From contig CAIMFJ010000003.1 in the NCBI GenBank assembly GCA_903840355.1, forward strand, positions 1 through 64,000: a DNA stretch of 64,000 nt. The letters are read 5' to 3'. Position 1 is the first letter of the stretch. Every line of letters begins with the position of its first letter. Position numbers and translations under genes: made by a program. Source of the DNA: an uncultured Opitutia bacterium (lineage in GTDB: Bacteria > Verrucomicrobiota > Verrucomicrobiia > Opitutales > UBA953). Positions 36,427 through 44,866 of this stretch are shown here, piece by piece. Under the pieces are notes generated by a model that was given only the letters and a program-made list of their open reading frames with translations, ran no database searches and had not been told where the DNA came from.

Positions 36427-38013
36427 ATGGAGGTGATTTGCAATTCCGAGCTTTGTGAGTCCTTTGCGGAAGTGGCCCCAACCCTTCGACTCATTCTTGG
36501 CGACCAATTAAACCCTGAGCATTCGTGGTTTAAACAGGTTAACCCCCAGGTGATTTATGTGATGATGGAGGTGCGTTCCGAAACCGATTACGTAATCCAC
36601 CATGCTCAGAAGGTTTTAGCGATTTTTGCGGGGATGCGCCGCATGGCTGAATTATTAAAGAAAGCGGGCCATCGCGTTCGTTATTTTAAAATTAACGATA
36701 CTGATAATCGCGGAAATTTTGCAGCTAATTTGCAACTCGTTATCACCGAAACGAAGGCAAGTCGTTGGGAGTATCAAGAGCCTGATGAATGGCGCCTCGA
36801 TCAGGAGTTGAAGCATTTCGCCCGGACCTGTGGATTGGAAACAGCCTGCGTGAGTTCCGAGCATTTTTTAGACGAGCGTTTAGGAGTGTCGGCTCATTTC
36901 CAAGACGGAGCTAAACGTTGGCTGATGGAGTCTTATTACCGGAAAATGCGGTTACGCACCCAGCTTTTATTGGACGAAAATCGTGAGCCTCTAGGTGGTC
37001 AGTGGAATTATGATCATGATAATCGGAAGCCTTGGAAGGGGACGCCGGCACCACCTGGGTCGTGGGATGTCGCACATGACCATCTAGCCTTATGGAAGGA
37101 AATTAAAGATGCCGGGGTGCAGACGATGGGTGAGCCCAGTGCTACACGATTCCCCTGGCCGCGGGATCGGAAGGAGGCTTTGATTCAATTAAAAGCCTTT
37201 ATTAAAAACGGCTTATCCCATTTCGGAGATTATGAAGATGCGATGCACACTGCATCAGACCGCTTATTCCATTCGCGTCTCTCTTTTGCACTCAACGTAA
37301 AATTACTTAATCCTCGGGAGGTTGCTTTGGCGGCGGTGCAGGCATATCAGTCTGATCCAGTGCGTTATCCCTTAGCTGCTACGGAAGGATTTGTGAGGCA
37401 GATTATTGGCTGGAGAGAGTATATTCGAGGGGTGTATTGGGCGAAGATGCCTGCTTATAGTTCGCAGAATAACCTAGGGCATCAGTTAGCTTTGCCGTCT
37501 TGGTTTTGGACCGGGAAGGTTAAGATGAATTGTCTGCGACACTCGGTTGGTCAGTCCCTCGAAACCGCTTACGCCCATCACATCCAACGATTGATGGTGA
37601 TTGGATCGTTTTGTCTGAATGCGGGAGTAAATCCAGCGGAAGTAGAGCGTTGGTTTTTAGGCGTGTATATCGATGCTTTTCAGTGGGTTGAGTTGCCTAA
37701 CGTCATCGGGATGAGTCAGCATGCCGACGGAGGTTTCTTGGCGAGTAAGCCTTATAATTGTGCCGCTAGTTATATCTCTAAGATGTCTAATTACTGTAAC
37801 GGTTGTCCTTATGATCCTAAAGACCGTACAGGGCCTTTGGCCTGTCCTTTAAATGCTCTCTATTGGGATTTCTGGTTAAGACATCAGAAAACCTTTTTAA
37901 ATAATCCTCGAATCGGTATGGCCGTACGTCAGGCCGCCAACCTGAGTCCAGTCGAGCAAGCAGCGATTCGGCGCAAGGCGGAGGAGATTCGGACTAACAT
38001 TGAGGAGTTGTGA
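36427..38013 (+). CDS. Cryptochrome/photolyase family protein with FeS cluster (bacterial (6-4) photolyase type)
   Basis: The 528-residue flavoprotein probably repairs UV-damaged DNA with light. The N-terminal domain has LRLILGDQLNPEHSWF, the usual start of this group. The C-terminal helical domain has YPLAATEGFVRQIIGWREYIRGVYW and PNVIGMSQHADGGFLASKPY. Cysteines in the C-terminal part (CLRHS, SYISKMSNYCNGCPYD, GPLACPLN) fit the FeS-binding pattern of the PhrB-type photolyases, which lack the usual N-terminal antenna site. I chose the ATG at 36427 over the TTG at 36424. It stands alone and is followed by a repeat hairpin. Confidence 0.93.
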   Translation: MEVICNSELCESFAEVAPTLRLILGDQLNPEHSWFKQVNPQVIYVMMEVRSETDYVIHHAQKVLAIFAGMRRMAELLKKAGHRVRYFKINDTDNRGNFAANLQLVITETKASRWEYQEPDEWRLDQELKHFARTCGLETACVSSEHFLDERLGVSAHFQDGAKRWLMESYYRKMRLRTQLLLDENREPLGGQWNYDHDNRKPWKGTPAPPGSWDVAHDHLALWKEIKDAGVQTMGEPSATRFPWPRDRKEALIQLKAFIKNGLSHFGDYEDAMHTASDRLFHSRLSFALNVKLLNPREVALAAVQAYQSDPVRYPLAATEGFVRQIIGWREYIRGVYWAKMPAYSSQNNLGHQLALPSWFWTGKVKMNCLRHSVGQSLETAYAHHIQRLMVIGSFCLNAGVNPAEVERWFLGVYIDAFQWVELPNVIGMSQHADGGFLASKPYNCAASYISKMSNYCNGCPYDPKDRTGPLACPLNALYWDFWLRHQKTFLNNPRIGMAVRQAANLSPVEQAAIRRKAEEIRTNIEEL

Positions 38014-38020
38014 TTGATTA

Positions 38021-38310
38021 GGTAGGGAGCCTACCGCGTTAGCCTCCTAGCGTCTTACGGTGCGTATGTAATCTATTGGCAGACGCATGTTGGCTGGTGA
38101 GAACGGACGACATAGTAATGTCGTCCCTACCCGAGGCAGTGGGTAGGGAGGGGATTACTATCCCCTCCGTTGGCAAAGGCTCACGTGGTACGTGCGCAGG
38201 ATGCGAAAAGGCGTATTTACGTGTCATGGAGGACGACGACGCAGCGTCGTCCCTACCCGAGGCAAACTTCTGATATGGGTCGGGATGCTACAGCGGAAGC
38301 GAACGCTATC
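38021..38310. repeat. Hairpin repeat array 12 (about five hairpins)
   Basis: This is the last array in the window, between the convergent photolyase and sulfatase genes. It has a loop-CTGCGT copy that begins GGTAGGGAGCCTA (38021-38050), with the stem partly altered, an inverted CGAC copy with a changed loop (38103-38131), a GGGG copy (38141-38169), a CGACG/CGTCG copy (38227-38254), and a decayed GGCTA-type copy at about 38277-38306. No member of the family was found to the right of 38.3 kb. Confidence 0.85.
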
Positions 38311-38318
38311 CGGAACTT

Positions 38319-39758
38319 TTATTTAACGGGAATCGTGCCGGTTGCATCGACCATGTAGTGCCATTTGGCGATGTAATCGGGGGCAGGCAGAAAGTCGTCG
38401 TGCTGCTGGGCTAATTTAGCTTTTAATTGGCTGTCTAAATTGGCTTGTAAGTCAGCGTAAGCAGATTGGCCCACCAAGTTATGAAGTTGGAAGGGGTCTT
38501 GAAGATTATCGAAGAGCAGCCACGGGCCTTGGAGATCACGGGCGTAAGTATAATGTGCCGTACGGAGACAGCGGTACTCGCGTCCACCCGCCTGACGGCT
38601 GTATTCTCCGAAAGGGGCCACACATTGTACCAGGGCCGAACCTCCGCTGGGATCCTTGGCGCCTAGTAAATACCCTTTAAAATCAAGTCCTTCGACCGAG
38701 CTTGGGATTGGTACACCGCAAAGACTGAGGAGGGTGGGCATCACGTCTTCGCTGTTGATGGTCGCATCAACGCGTCGGGGATGAATGCCAAGTTTGCTGG
38801 GCAGACGAAGCAGGAAGGGAATGCGCGCACTCTCTTCATAGGGTTTTTGTTTTCGTTGCAGACTATGTGAGCCAAGCATGTCGCCGTGGTCGGAGGTGAA
38901 GACGATAATCGTATTTTCGTCGAGGCCGCTGCTTTGCAGGGTGGCCAGTAAATCGCCGAAACAAGCATCCAGGGCACTGCAATGGGCATAGTAGCCCAGC
39001 AGGTTGGCTCGGGCGGTACGTTGTTCTTGAGGTGAAGTCGGTACATTCTCGCGCAGTTGAAAGGTCGTCGGGGCGTAAAGTTCGCGGTAAGGTGGTGGAG
39101 CCGTTTCGTAAGGGTTATGCGGTGGTCCCCAAGAAAGCCAAAGCAGGAAGGGCTTGGGGCTATGGGCGTGGGCGGTGAGGTAGGCTTGGGCGTCGCGAGT
39201 TTGGGCCAAGGCGTCGTAGCCTTCCCACTGTAGTTTTTCGGGGCCGTCGGCGTAGTAAGGCGATTTATTATAGGCGTGGGTACATTCTAGTACTTTCCAG
39301 TACTCAAACCCTTGGCGTCGCTCGCGGGGAATAAAGGCGGTTCGCCCATGACCGTCGATGTGCCATTTGCCGATACACCCTGTATCATAGCCGGCTTGCT
39401 GCAGCGTTTTGGCGAGGGTGATGGCAGATGGGTTGAGCGGGACATCGTTCAAGAAAACGCCGTGGGTGAGGGGACGTTGTCCAGTGAGCAAAGAAGCACG
39501 GGTCGGCGAGCAGACGGGACAGCCTGAGACGGCCTGCGTGAAATTGACGCAATTTTTCTCGAAGCGATCGAGATGGGGCGTTTGGACGTTAGGGTCTCCT
39601 GCAAAACCAAAGGCCTGGGCACGCCATTGATCGGCGATGACAAAAACGATGTTCGGGGGACGTTCGCCGGGCGTCGTTGCCCAGAGAGAGCTCGAGGCGA
39701 GGCTGAGTATTAAAGGTAATATCTTAACTCCCCGGATTAAAAAGTTAAGACAGGACAT
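38319..39758 (-). CDS. Secreted sulfatase (S1 family)
   Basis: A signal peptide (residues 1-27) is followed by the sulfatase core. The formylglycine site is Cys83 in CPVCSPTRASLLTG, and the metal-site region IADQWRAQAFGF lies upstream. Later motifs include GCIGKWHIDGHG and FTSDHGDMLGSH, both typical. The total of 479 residues is a common length. It lies 5 bases downstream of the dioxygenase-like gene on the same strand, so the two are probably cotranscribed; the sulfatase is the second gene. The substrate is a sulfated glycan or small ester that cannot be named from the sequence. Confidence 0.92.
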   Translation of the reverse strand: MSCLNFLIRGVKILPLILSLASSSLWATTPGERPPNIVFVIADQWRAQAFGFAGDPNVQTPHLDRFEKNCVNFTQAVSGCPVCSPTRASLLTGQRPLTHGVFLNDVPLNPSAITLAKTLQQAGYDTGCIGKWHIDGHGRTAFIPRERRQGFEYWKVLECTHAYNKSPYYADGPEKLQWEGYDALAQTRDAQAYLTAHAHSPKPFLLWLSWGPPHNPYETAPPPYRELYAPTTFQLRENVPTSPQEQRTARANLLGYYAHCSALDACFGDLLATLQSSGLDENTIIVFTSDHGDMLGSHSLQRKQKPYEESARIPFLLRLPSKLGIHPRRVDATINSEDVMPTLLSLCGVPIPSSVEGLDFKGYLLGAKDPSGGSALVQCVAPFGEYSRQAGGREYRCLRTAHYTYARDLQGPWLLFDNLQDPFQLHNLVGQSAYADLQANLDSQLKAKLAQQHDDFLPAPDYIAKWHYMVDATGTIPVK

Positions 39759-39763
39759 GGGAG

Positions 39764-40435
39764 TTAACCAGCGGGGGTAAAGCCTAAGACAACATCCCAG
39801 CGGGCGGCTAGTTCGCCCGCGGCGGAGTTCGGCAGAGGTTTAAAGTCGAGGCTGACACTCTCACGTTGTTTTAAATCTTTAATCCCCATGTAAACGCCAT
39901 CTTTCTCATTGAGCTCATGGCCTTTGATGTAGCATTGGGTGATTAACTCTTTTTTGCCTTTTAAGCGGACGGCGAGGTGAATGTGTGGCGTCCGTCCAGG
40001 GTAAGCGACGGGACGAATCGTGCGGAAGACATATTCGCCCGATGAGCCAGTCAGAAAGCGCCCGAAGCCCTGGAAGTTTTGATCTCGGTGGTTGGCGTTA
40101 ACGGATTTTGTATGGATGTAGGCTCCATTGTTATCGGCCTGCCAGATTTCCACCAAGGCATTGCGCACTGGGTCGCCGTGTTCATCGAGGATACGGCCGC
40201 TGAGCCAAGTTACAGCACCGAGGGCGGGCGTGGCGGAATTATTTAAGATAATTAAATCGTTATCCGTATCCAAGGGAAGATGGTCGGGGTAGAAGGGGCC
40301 TTCCGTTTGGCGTGGCGTCCGAGTTAGGGCATCTGCAAAGGCGCCAGGAACGGCAAAGAGAGCCGCCCCGAGGGCAACCTTACGGAGAAAATCCCGTCGG
40401 GCTTGGAGGTGAGGTGGCAGAGGGGGTAGTGCCAT
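39764..40435 (-). CDS. Tat-exported intradiol ring-cleavage dioxygenase-like protein
   Basis: The 223-residue protein starts with a twin-arginine-like signal (RRDFLRKVALGAALFAV). The catalytic domain is the protocatechuate 3,4-dioxygenase-type beta-sandwich: TEGPFYP, GRILDEHGDPVRNALVEIWQADN, FRTIRPVAYPGRTPHIHL. The iron ligands of this family are two Tyr and two His, and the Y-P-x-R-x-x-H-I-H segment supplies one Tyr and both His. Secreted homologues act on catechol-like or lignin-derived rings. It is the first gene of a unit with the downstream sulfatase (5-base gap), so it may work on a phenolic or sulfated substrate together with it; this link is inferred. Confidence 0.88.
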   Translation of the reverse strand: MALPPLPPHLQARRDFLRKVALGAALFAVPGAFADALTRTPRQTEGPFYPDHLPLDTDNDLIILNNSATPALGAVTWLSGRILDEHGDPVRNALVEIWQADNNGAYIHTKSVNANHRDQNFQGFGRFLTGSSGEYVFRTIRPVAYPGRTPHIHLAVRLKGKKELITQCYIKGHELNEKDGVYMGIKDLKQRESVSLDFKPLPNSAAGELAARWDVVLGFTPAG

Positions 40436-40555
40436 AAGGTTTTTTTAAGAAAATAGACTACCCATGCAAGGCAAAGGATGGGCTCGCTAGGTTTTAAGTC
40501 CTGATAGTTCCATCTCCTGTTGCCAGATTCTCGGAATAAACTTTATTTCTCCGTC

Positions 40556-41320
40556 ATGGAGACTTGGAACTACACGAGTAAAGAGTCACCTGAAGCGGCG
40601 ATGGAGACGCTCCGATTTTTTGTACGCTCAAAGGTAACCGAAATTCGTGGGGGGTGTGCCTTGAATGGCGAAGGAGTTGATTTGGATTTTATCGGTTTAG
40701 ATGGCGTGGCCCGGGTCCGCTTTTCTAAGAGTAAGGAAGGCTGTCATGTCTCCGTTACGGTCCCCGCGCATTTGCGGGAGAAGACCTCGTGGATTATGGC
40801 CCAATTAATGGCTCAGAAGAAGTTGAAGGCTTTGAATAAGCCCGCGTTAGAAGAACCGAAGGTGAAGCCCTTTACTCCTGCCGTAGAGGTTTTGAAACAG
40901 TGTTTAGCTGATGAGAAATTTACGAAGTATGTTGAAGTGTTGCCGGCTTGTTTAGCCCACGCTGGAGCTTGTCGTTACGAGCATGACGGTAAGCTCGATA
41001 AAGCCCTGCACCATCTAGCGCTCTTCGCAGCCAGTCGTGTGGGGCAAAAGTTTAATCCCCTGCAATTGGTGACGCTAGCCCAGCAGGCAGGTTTGGGGCA
41101 TTTATACCGCCCGATGGTTTCCGATACCGTAGTGCGCTTACACGGCGACCATTATCATTTTGATTATCAAGGTAAGTCGGTCCTCTTTGCGGAGCATATT
41201 ACCTTGGGAGGTGGTTATGCGCGGGAGTGCATGTCGATTCACTTTCACTGGGATGAAACGCGCCTGAAACTCATCATCGGGTATTTTGGAGAACACCTTC
41301 CGACTTCGGAGGATAAATAA
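40556..41320 (+). CDS. Protein of unknown function, 254 residues
   Basis: No family was recognised. The chosen ATG at 40556 starts METWNYTSKESPEAAM; an in-frame TTG at 40520 would add 12 residues. The first half has alternating strands with conserved-looking KVTEIRGGCALNGEGVDLDFIG. After a lysine- and proline-rich linker the second half is helical (HLALFAASRVG, QLVTLAQQAGLGHLY) and ends in strands with LHGDHYHFDYQGKSVLF and MSIHFHWDETRLKLIIG. The histidine-rich strands might bind a metal. There is no signal peptide, so it is probably cytoplasmic. It is convergent with the downstream esterase gene, with a terminator hairpin between the two stops. Confidence 0.75.
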   Translation: METWNYTSKESPEAAMETLRFFVRSKVTEIRGGCALNGEGVDLDFIGLDGVARVRFSKSKEGCHVSVTVPAHLREKTSWIMAQLMAQKKLKALNKPALEEPKVKPFTPAVEVLKQCLADEKFTKYVEVLPACLAHAGACRYEHDGKLDKALHHLALFAASRVGQKFNPLQLVTLAQQAGLGHLYRPMVSDTVVRLHGDHYHFDYQGKSVLFAEHITLGGGYARECMSIHFHWDETRLKLIIGYFGEHLPTSEDK

Positions 41321-41330
41321 CTCTCACTAA

Positions 41331-41355
41331 CAAAAACCCACGCATGGTGCGTGGG
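41331..41355 (-). terminator. Rho-independent terminator after the esterase gene
   Basis: CCCACGC (41337-41343) pairs with GCGTGGG (41349-41355) across a five-base loop. On the minus strand the hairpin is followed by TTTTTG, so it ends the transcript of the esterase gene that stops at 41381. On the plus strand no T-run follows. Confidence 0.8.
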
Positions 41356-41380
41356 CTAATCGTGCTACAAACTAGACCGT

Positions 41381-42535
41381 TTAACGTGCTTGATAGCCCT
41401 TCCAAAGCCATTCGAGTGCTTCGGGGAGGATTTGGCCGCGAGCGTTGCCGACGCCGTGTCCAGAGTTGAGGCAGTAGAGGTATTGATAGTGATAACCTTT
41501 GGCTTTGAGCACATTAGCCATGCGATTATTGGCTTCCACCCAATCGTGCATCCCGTCGCGCATGACGTTCGGATTATAATTATCGCGATCGCCGACGGCC
41601 ATCCAGATACGGAGTGGTTTAGGCGCGCTTTCGGGAATGAGTTTATTATGGAAACCCCAAGCCCCATCAGGGGTTTCAGGGTTAAAGGGCCACTGCTGAT
41701 TGACAAAAGTGCCCGAGAGCGTGAGGACGCGGTGGAACCATTCGGGGTGATACCATGCCATGATGAGGGCGGCGGAACCACCCGAGCTCGTGCCCATCGT
41801 GGCTCGACCTTCAGGGTCTTGCGTGATTTTAACGCCGTAGTTTTTTTCTACTAAAGGCAGGACTTCGAGTTGGATAAATTCTGCAAAGAGGCCCGACATC
41901 GTGTCGTATTCTTTGCCACGCTCATGCCCTTGGGCGTCACCACCACCATTGGCCACCATCACAACAATCATCGGCGGCACGCGCTTTTGAGCAATGAGGT
42001 TGTCGAGTAAGTGAGGCAGGCTCAGGTCAGGTTTGCCGAAGCCAGGGCCATCGTGGGTGACGAGTAAAGGGGCGGCAGTGCCGGGGACGTATTGAGCGGG
42101 GATGTAAACCGTGATGGTGCGGTTGTAGTCGATGTTGTGCGTTTCAACGATGAGCGTTTTGGGGTTATTGGGATCGGGCGTACCGAAAACTTTGCGCGCG
42201 ATGCCTGGGTTGAAGCGTTGGCAATCTTTTGAGTGCATCACGAACTGTTGCACTTTCCCTTGGGGGACGCCTTCGACTACCTTCATCTCGGGGCTCACTT
42301 TATAGTCTGGGCCTACAAGAAAATCGCCATCGACGTCGGCGGGCGGATTCGCGCCCGGCTTGCCGTCAAGTCGGGTGAACTTGGGTGCACCCGGGGCATC
42401 AAAGGGGCGAGTGGGCGGTTGCGTTTTGGCAACCGGTTTCGGTGCAGGTGCTGGAGCATCCGCTGCTGAACTGATGGAGGGGAACCAAATGACGGCGAGT
42501 AGGGCGAACAGGCCGGGGTAGAGGGTGGGGCGCAT
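41381..42535 (-). CDS. Secreted CE1/enterochelin-esterase-like hydrolase
   Basis: The protein has 384 residues, a signal peptide (MRPTLYPGLFALLAVIWFPSISSAA) and an alanine/proline-rich linker. The alpha/beta hydrolase domain contains VYIPAQYVPGTAAPLLVTHDGPGF, MVANGGGD, the serine elbow GTSSGGSAALIMAWYHPEW and the late catalytic-His segment NSGHGVGN. This set fits the esterase family (CE1/esterase D) that removes acyl or feruloyl groups from plant polysaccharide. No carbohydrate-binding module is visible. The gene has its own promoter region on the right (shared with the divergent outer-membrane gene) and a terminator on the left. Confidence 0.9.
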   Translation of the reverse strand: MRPTLYPGLFALLAVIWFPSISSAADAPAPAPKPVAKTQPPTRPFDAPGAPKFTRLDGKPGANPPADVDGDFLVGPDYKVSPEMKVVEGVPQGKVQQFVMHSKDCQRFNPGIARKVFGTPDPNNPKTLIVETHNIDYNRTITVYIPAQYVPGTAAPLLVTHDGPGFGKPDLSLPHLLDNLIAQKRVPPMIVVMVANGGGDAQGHERGKEYDTMSGLFAEFIQLEVLPLVEKNYGVKITQDPEGRATMGTSSGGSAALIMAWYHPEWFHRVLTLSGTFVNQQWPFNPETPDGAWGFHNKLIPESAPKPLRIWMAVGDRDNYNPNVMRDGMHDWVEANNRMANVLKAKGYHYQYLYCLNSGHGVGNARGQILPEALEWLWKGYQAR

Positions 42536-42610
42536 CGGGGTATGGGGGTGGGTTTAGATTAAGCTTAAGACGATTCAACTCAGATGACAGAAAAGGTTGA
42601 CATCTAAAAG

Positions 42611-42627
42611 ATGAGATTGAGTCTCAT
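42611..42627. promoter_or_regulatory. Fur-box-like palindrome before the outer-membrane protein gene
   Basis: ATGAGATTGAGTCTCAT is an inverted repeat with arms ATGAGA/TCTCAT. It matches the classical Fur operator form ATGAGAATGATTCTCAT at 15 of 17 positions. It lies 10 bases before the start codon at 42637, behind a TTGACA at 42597-42602, so a bound repressor would cover the promoter. Iron control of the gene is inferred from this site only. Confidence 0.65.
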
Positions 42628-42636
42628 TTTCAATTT

Positions 42637-43443
42637 ATGAAAAAATTAGCTTATTTGGCTTATATTTCAGCGGTTGTGACTGCTAGTGCCTGCGATAACC
42701 ACTTCGCTTACTCCTACTTGCCGGAGACCGCCCCATTGGGAAAGTTTGAGTTGGAGCAGTATGCTACCTTGCGGGCCGGCCGGGATTTGGGGGCTGGTTA
42801 TAATGCCAACTATCGTGGTTTAGACTTAGAAACCGAATTGGAGTATGGCCTGACGCACAACGATCAACTCACGATTGAACTGGACCACGTTTACCTTTCC
42901 CAGGCCGTCGCGAATGGGCTGCGCTTCACCGGGATGAAGGTGGGTTACATGCATCGTTTTAGTAACGCCGCCACTCAGGAGTGGGGCTGTGCGGCCTATT
43001 TAGAAACAGGTAATGTCCAGGCCGACGACGGTGACGGTACGATTGCGAATGGTTGGAGCGCGGAGTTTAAGTTAATTTTACAACATAACTTTGGAGCCGA
43101 GCAGGAATGGACTTATGCCACTAATTTAATTGCTGAACCGACTTGGTTTAAGTCTGCGGGGTCGGCAACGGAGTACACGTTGACGGAGGGCTTGATGCGT
43201 AACGTTTGCCGGGATTGGTTTGTGGGGGTGGAAGGTATGGTCGTGGTCGAGTGCGATGGCTTTGCTCGTTATGGAGCTTCTGCAGTTTACCTTGGGCCTA
43301 CGGTTTCCTATCAAGGGGAGCAATTTTTTGCGAACTTAGGGGCGCAGTGGCAGGTGAGTGGAGACCCCAGAAATAAAGGGGTTTTAAACGCCACGGAGTT
43401 TAGTCCTTTTCAGGTTCGGCTGAAATTTGGCGTCCAGTTTTAG
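42637..43443 (+). CDS. Outer-membrane beta-barrel-like protein (possibly DUF6662)
   Basis: The 268-residue protein begins with a signal peptide (MKKLAYLAYISAVVTASA). The rest is rich in aromatic residues and alternating strands (FELEQYATLRAG, DLETELEYGLTHNDQLTIELDHVYL, GMKVGYMHRF, LTEGLMRNVCRDWFVGVEG) and ends in a phenylalanine after VRLKFGVQF, the mark of an outer-membrane barrel. It looks like a protein of the DUF6662 type. The Fur-like site before the gene suggests control by iron. Its role in transport or metal handling is unknown. It is monocistronic, with a spacer before the sugar transporter. Confidence 0.75.
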   Translation: MKKLAYLAYISAVVTASACDNHFAYSYLPETAPLGKFELEQYATLRAGRDLGAGYNANYRGLDLETELEYGLTHNDQLTIELDHVYLSQAVANGLRFTGMKVGYMHRFSNAATQEWGCAAYLETGNVQADDGDGTIANGWSAEFKLILQHNFGAEQEWTYATNLIAEPTWFKSAGSATEYTLTEGLMRNVCRDWFVGVEGMVVVECDGFARYGASAVYLGPTVSYQGEQFFANLGAQWQVSGDPRNKGVLNATEFSPFQVRLKFGVQF

Positions 43444-43498
43444 GTCGGCCCCGTAGTAAAATATTAAAAATATCAGCTAAGCTCCGGTCCGAACGGGG

Positions 43499-43511
43499 TT
43501 GCACTCTGCAA
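43499..43511. promoter_or_regulatory. Inverted repeat before the sucrose/fructan operon
   Basis: TTGCACTCTGCAA is a perfect 5-3-5 inverted repeat, 13 bases before the transporter start at 43525. An AT-rich block (about 43461-43473) lies 25 bases upstream. The palindrome could be an operator for a local regulator of sugar use, but no regulator gene is in this operon. It may also be chance. Confidence 0.35.
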
Positions 43512-43524
43512 ACGGCCTTGGAAG

Positions 43525-44859
43525 ATGGCGTCAATGAACCAGCGCCTTTTCTTTTGGTCCTTGGCTTCAGCCTTGGCGGGTTTCTTGTTTGGCTTTGATA
43601 CGGTAGTCATCTCTGGGGCGGAGAAGACCATTCAAGCCCTATGGCATTTGAGTCCAGCCATGCACGGCTTGGCGCTGAGTGCCGCCTTATGGGGGACCGT
43701 GTTGGGTGCCTTGTGCGGAGGCTGGCAAGCGGATCGTTTCGGTCGCAAGACTACTCTTGTCAGCATCGGGCTACTTTTCTTGGTCGGCTCACTCTGGTCA
43801 GCTTTAGCAACGGAGGTTTACAGTTTTATGTTCGCTCGGTTCTTAGGTGGCATTGCGATTGGCGTGTCGACGGTGGCCTCGCCTTTATACATTGCCGAAA
43901 TTGCTCCGCCCGAGCGGCGCGGATTGTTAACGGGTATGTTTCAGTTCAATATTGTTTTCGGCATCCTCTGTGCTTTCGTCTCGAACCATTTTTTGGCGGA
44001 AGTCGGAACGGAACCCTGGCGTTGGATGTTGGGCGTGATGGTGGTGCCCAGTGTGATTTATGTTTTAGCCTGTCTGACTTTGCCCGAAAGCCCCCGTTGG
44101 CTGTTGGCCCATCGGGCGGACCACACGGCAGGTTTAAAAGTGCTTCAATTATTACGCCCCACCGCCACCGCAGCGGAACTATCGGCGGTGGCCAACGAAC
44201 TTGCCCAGCCCCCACAGAGCACCGGAGTCAGCACCAATTTTTGGCGGGCAGGCTTAAAGAAACCCCTCCTGATTGCCTTTTTAGTAGCCTTCTTTAATCA
44301 ACTCTCGGGGATCAATGCGGTGCTCTATTTTGCCCCGCGGATTTTTGAATTAACTGGTTTAGGAGCCAAAGCGGCCTTGCTGCAATCGGTCGGGATTGGC
44401 GTGACGAATCTCATTTTTACGTTTGTGGGTTTATGGCTGATTGATCGCTTGGGTCGGCGCACGCTGCTTTTCTATGGTTCGGTAGGTTATATTCTTTCCT
44501 TAGGTACCTGTGCCTGGGCCTTTTTTACCCAACATTATGTCGTCGTACCGTACGCTATTTTTGCTTTTATCGCCTCGCATGCGATAGGACAGGGGGCGGT
44601 GATTTGGGTTTTAATTTCGGAAGTTTTTCCCGATCAAGACAGAGCGAGCGGTCAAGCCTTGGGTTCGACCACGCACTGGGTTTTCGCGGCTTTATTAACG
44701 ACTTTTTTCCCCAGCATGGTCTCGCTGTTGGCTCCGGGTTTGGTCTTCCTCTTTTTTGCGTTCATGATGGTTCTGCAGTTACTCTGGGTGAAGTTCATGG
44801 TGCCGGAAACTAAAGGACGCAGTTTTGAGGAAATTCAAAAAGACTTAGGCGTATTTTGA
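43525..44859 (+). CDS. Sugar-porter family MFS transporter
   Basis: The 444-residue protein has twelve predicted membrane helices and the sugar-porter signatures: LFGFDTVVISGAE in helix 1, ADRFGRKTT after helix 2, PESPRWLL in the middle loop, NQLSGINAVLYFAPRIFE after helix 7, DRLGRRTLL after helix 8, and PETKGRSFEEIQ at the C-terminus. It is a proton-linked sugar importer in the inner membrane. The neighbouring fructokinase and GH32 enzyme point to fructose or sucrose as substrate. The start could be the ATG at 43525 or at 43534. The fructokinase gene follows after 7 bases, so the operon begins here. Confidence 0.95.
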   Translation: MASMNQRLFFWSLASALAGFLFGFDTVVISGAEKTIQALWHLSPAMHGLALSAALWGTVLGALCGGWQADRFGRKTTLVSIGLLFLVGSLWSALATEVYSFMFARFLGGIAIGVSTVASPLYIAEIAPPERRGLLTGMFQFNIVFGILCAFVSNHFLAEVGTEPWRWMLGVMVVPSVIYVLACLTLPESPRWLLAHRADHTAGLKVLQLLRPTATAAELSAVANELAQPPQSTGVSTNFWRAGLKKPLLIAFLVAFFNQLSGINAVLYFAPRIFELTGLGAKAALLQSVGIGVTNLIFTFVGLWLIDRLGRRTLLFYGSVGYILSLGTCAWAFFTQHYVVVPYAIFAFIASHAIGQGAVIWVLISEVFPDQDRASGQALGSTTHWVFAALLTTFFPSMVSLLAPGLVFLFFAFMMVLQLLWVKFMVPETKGRSFEEIQKDLGVF

Positions 44860-44866
44860 TTTAAGG

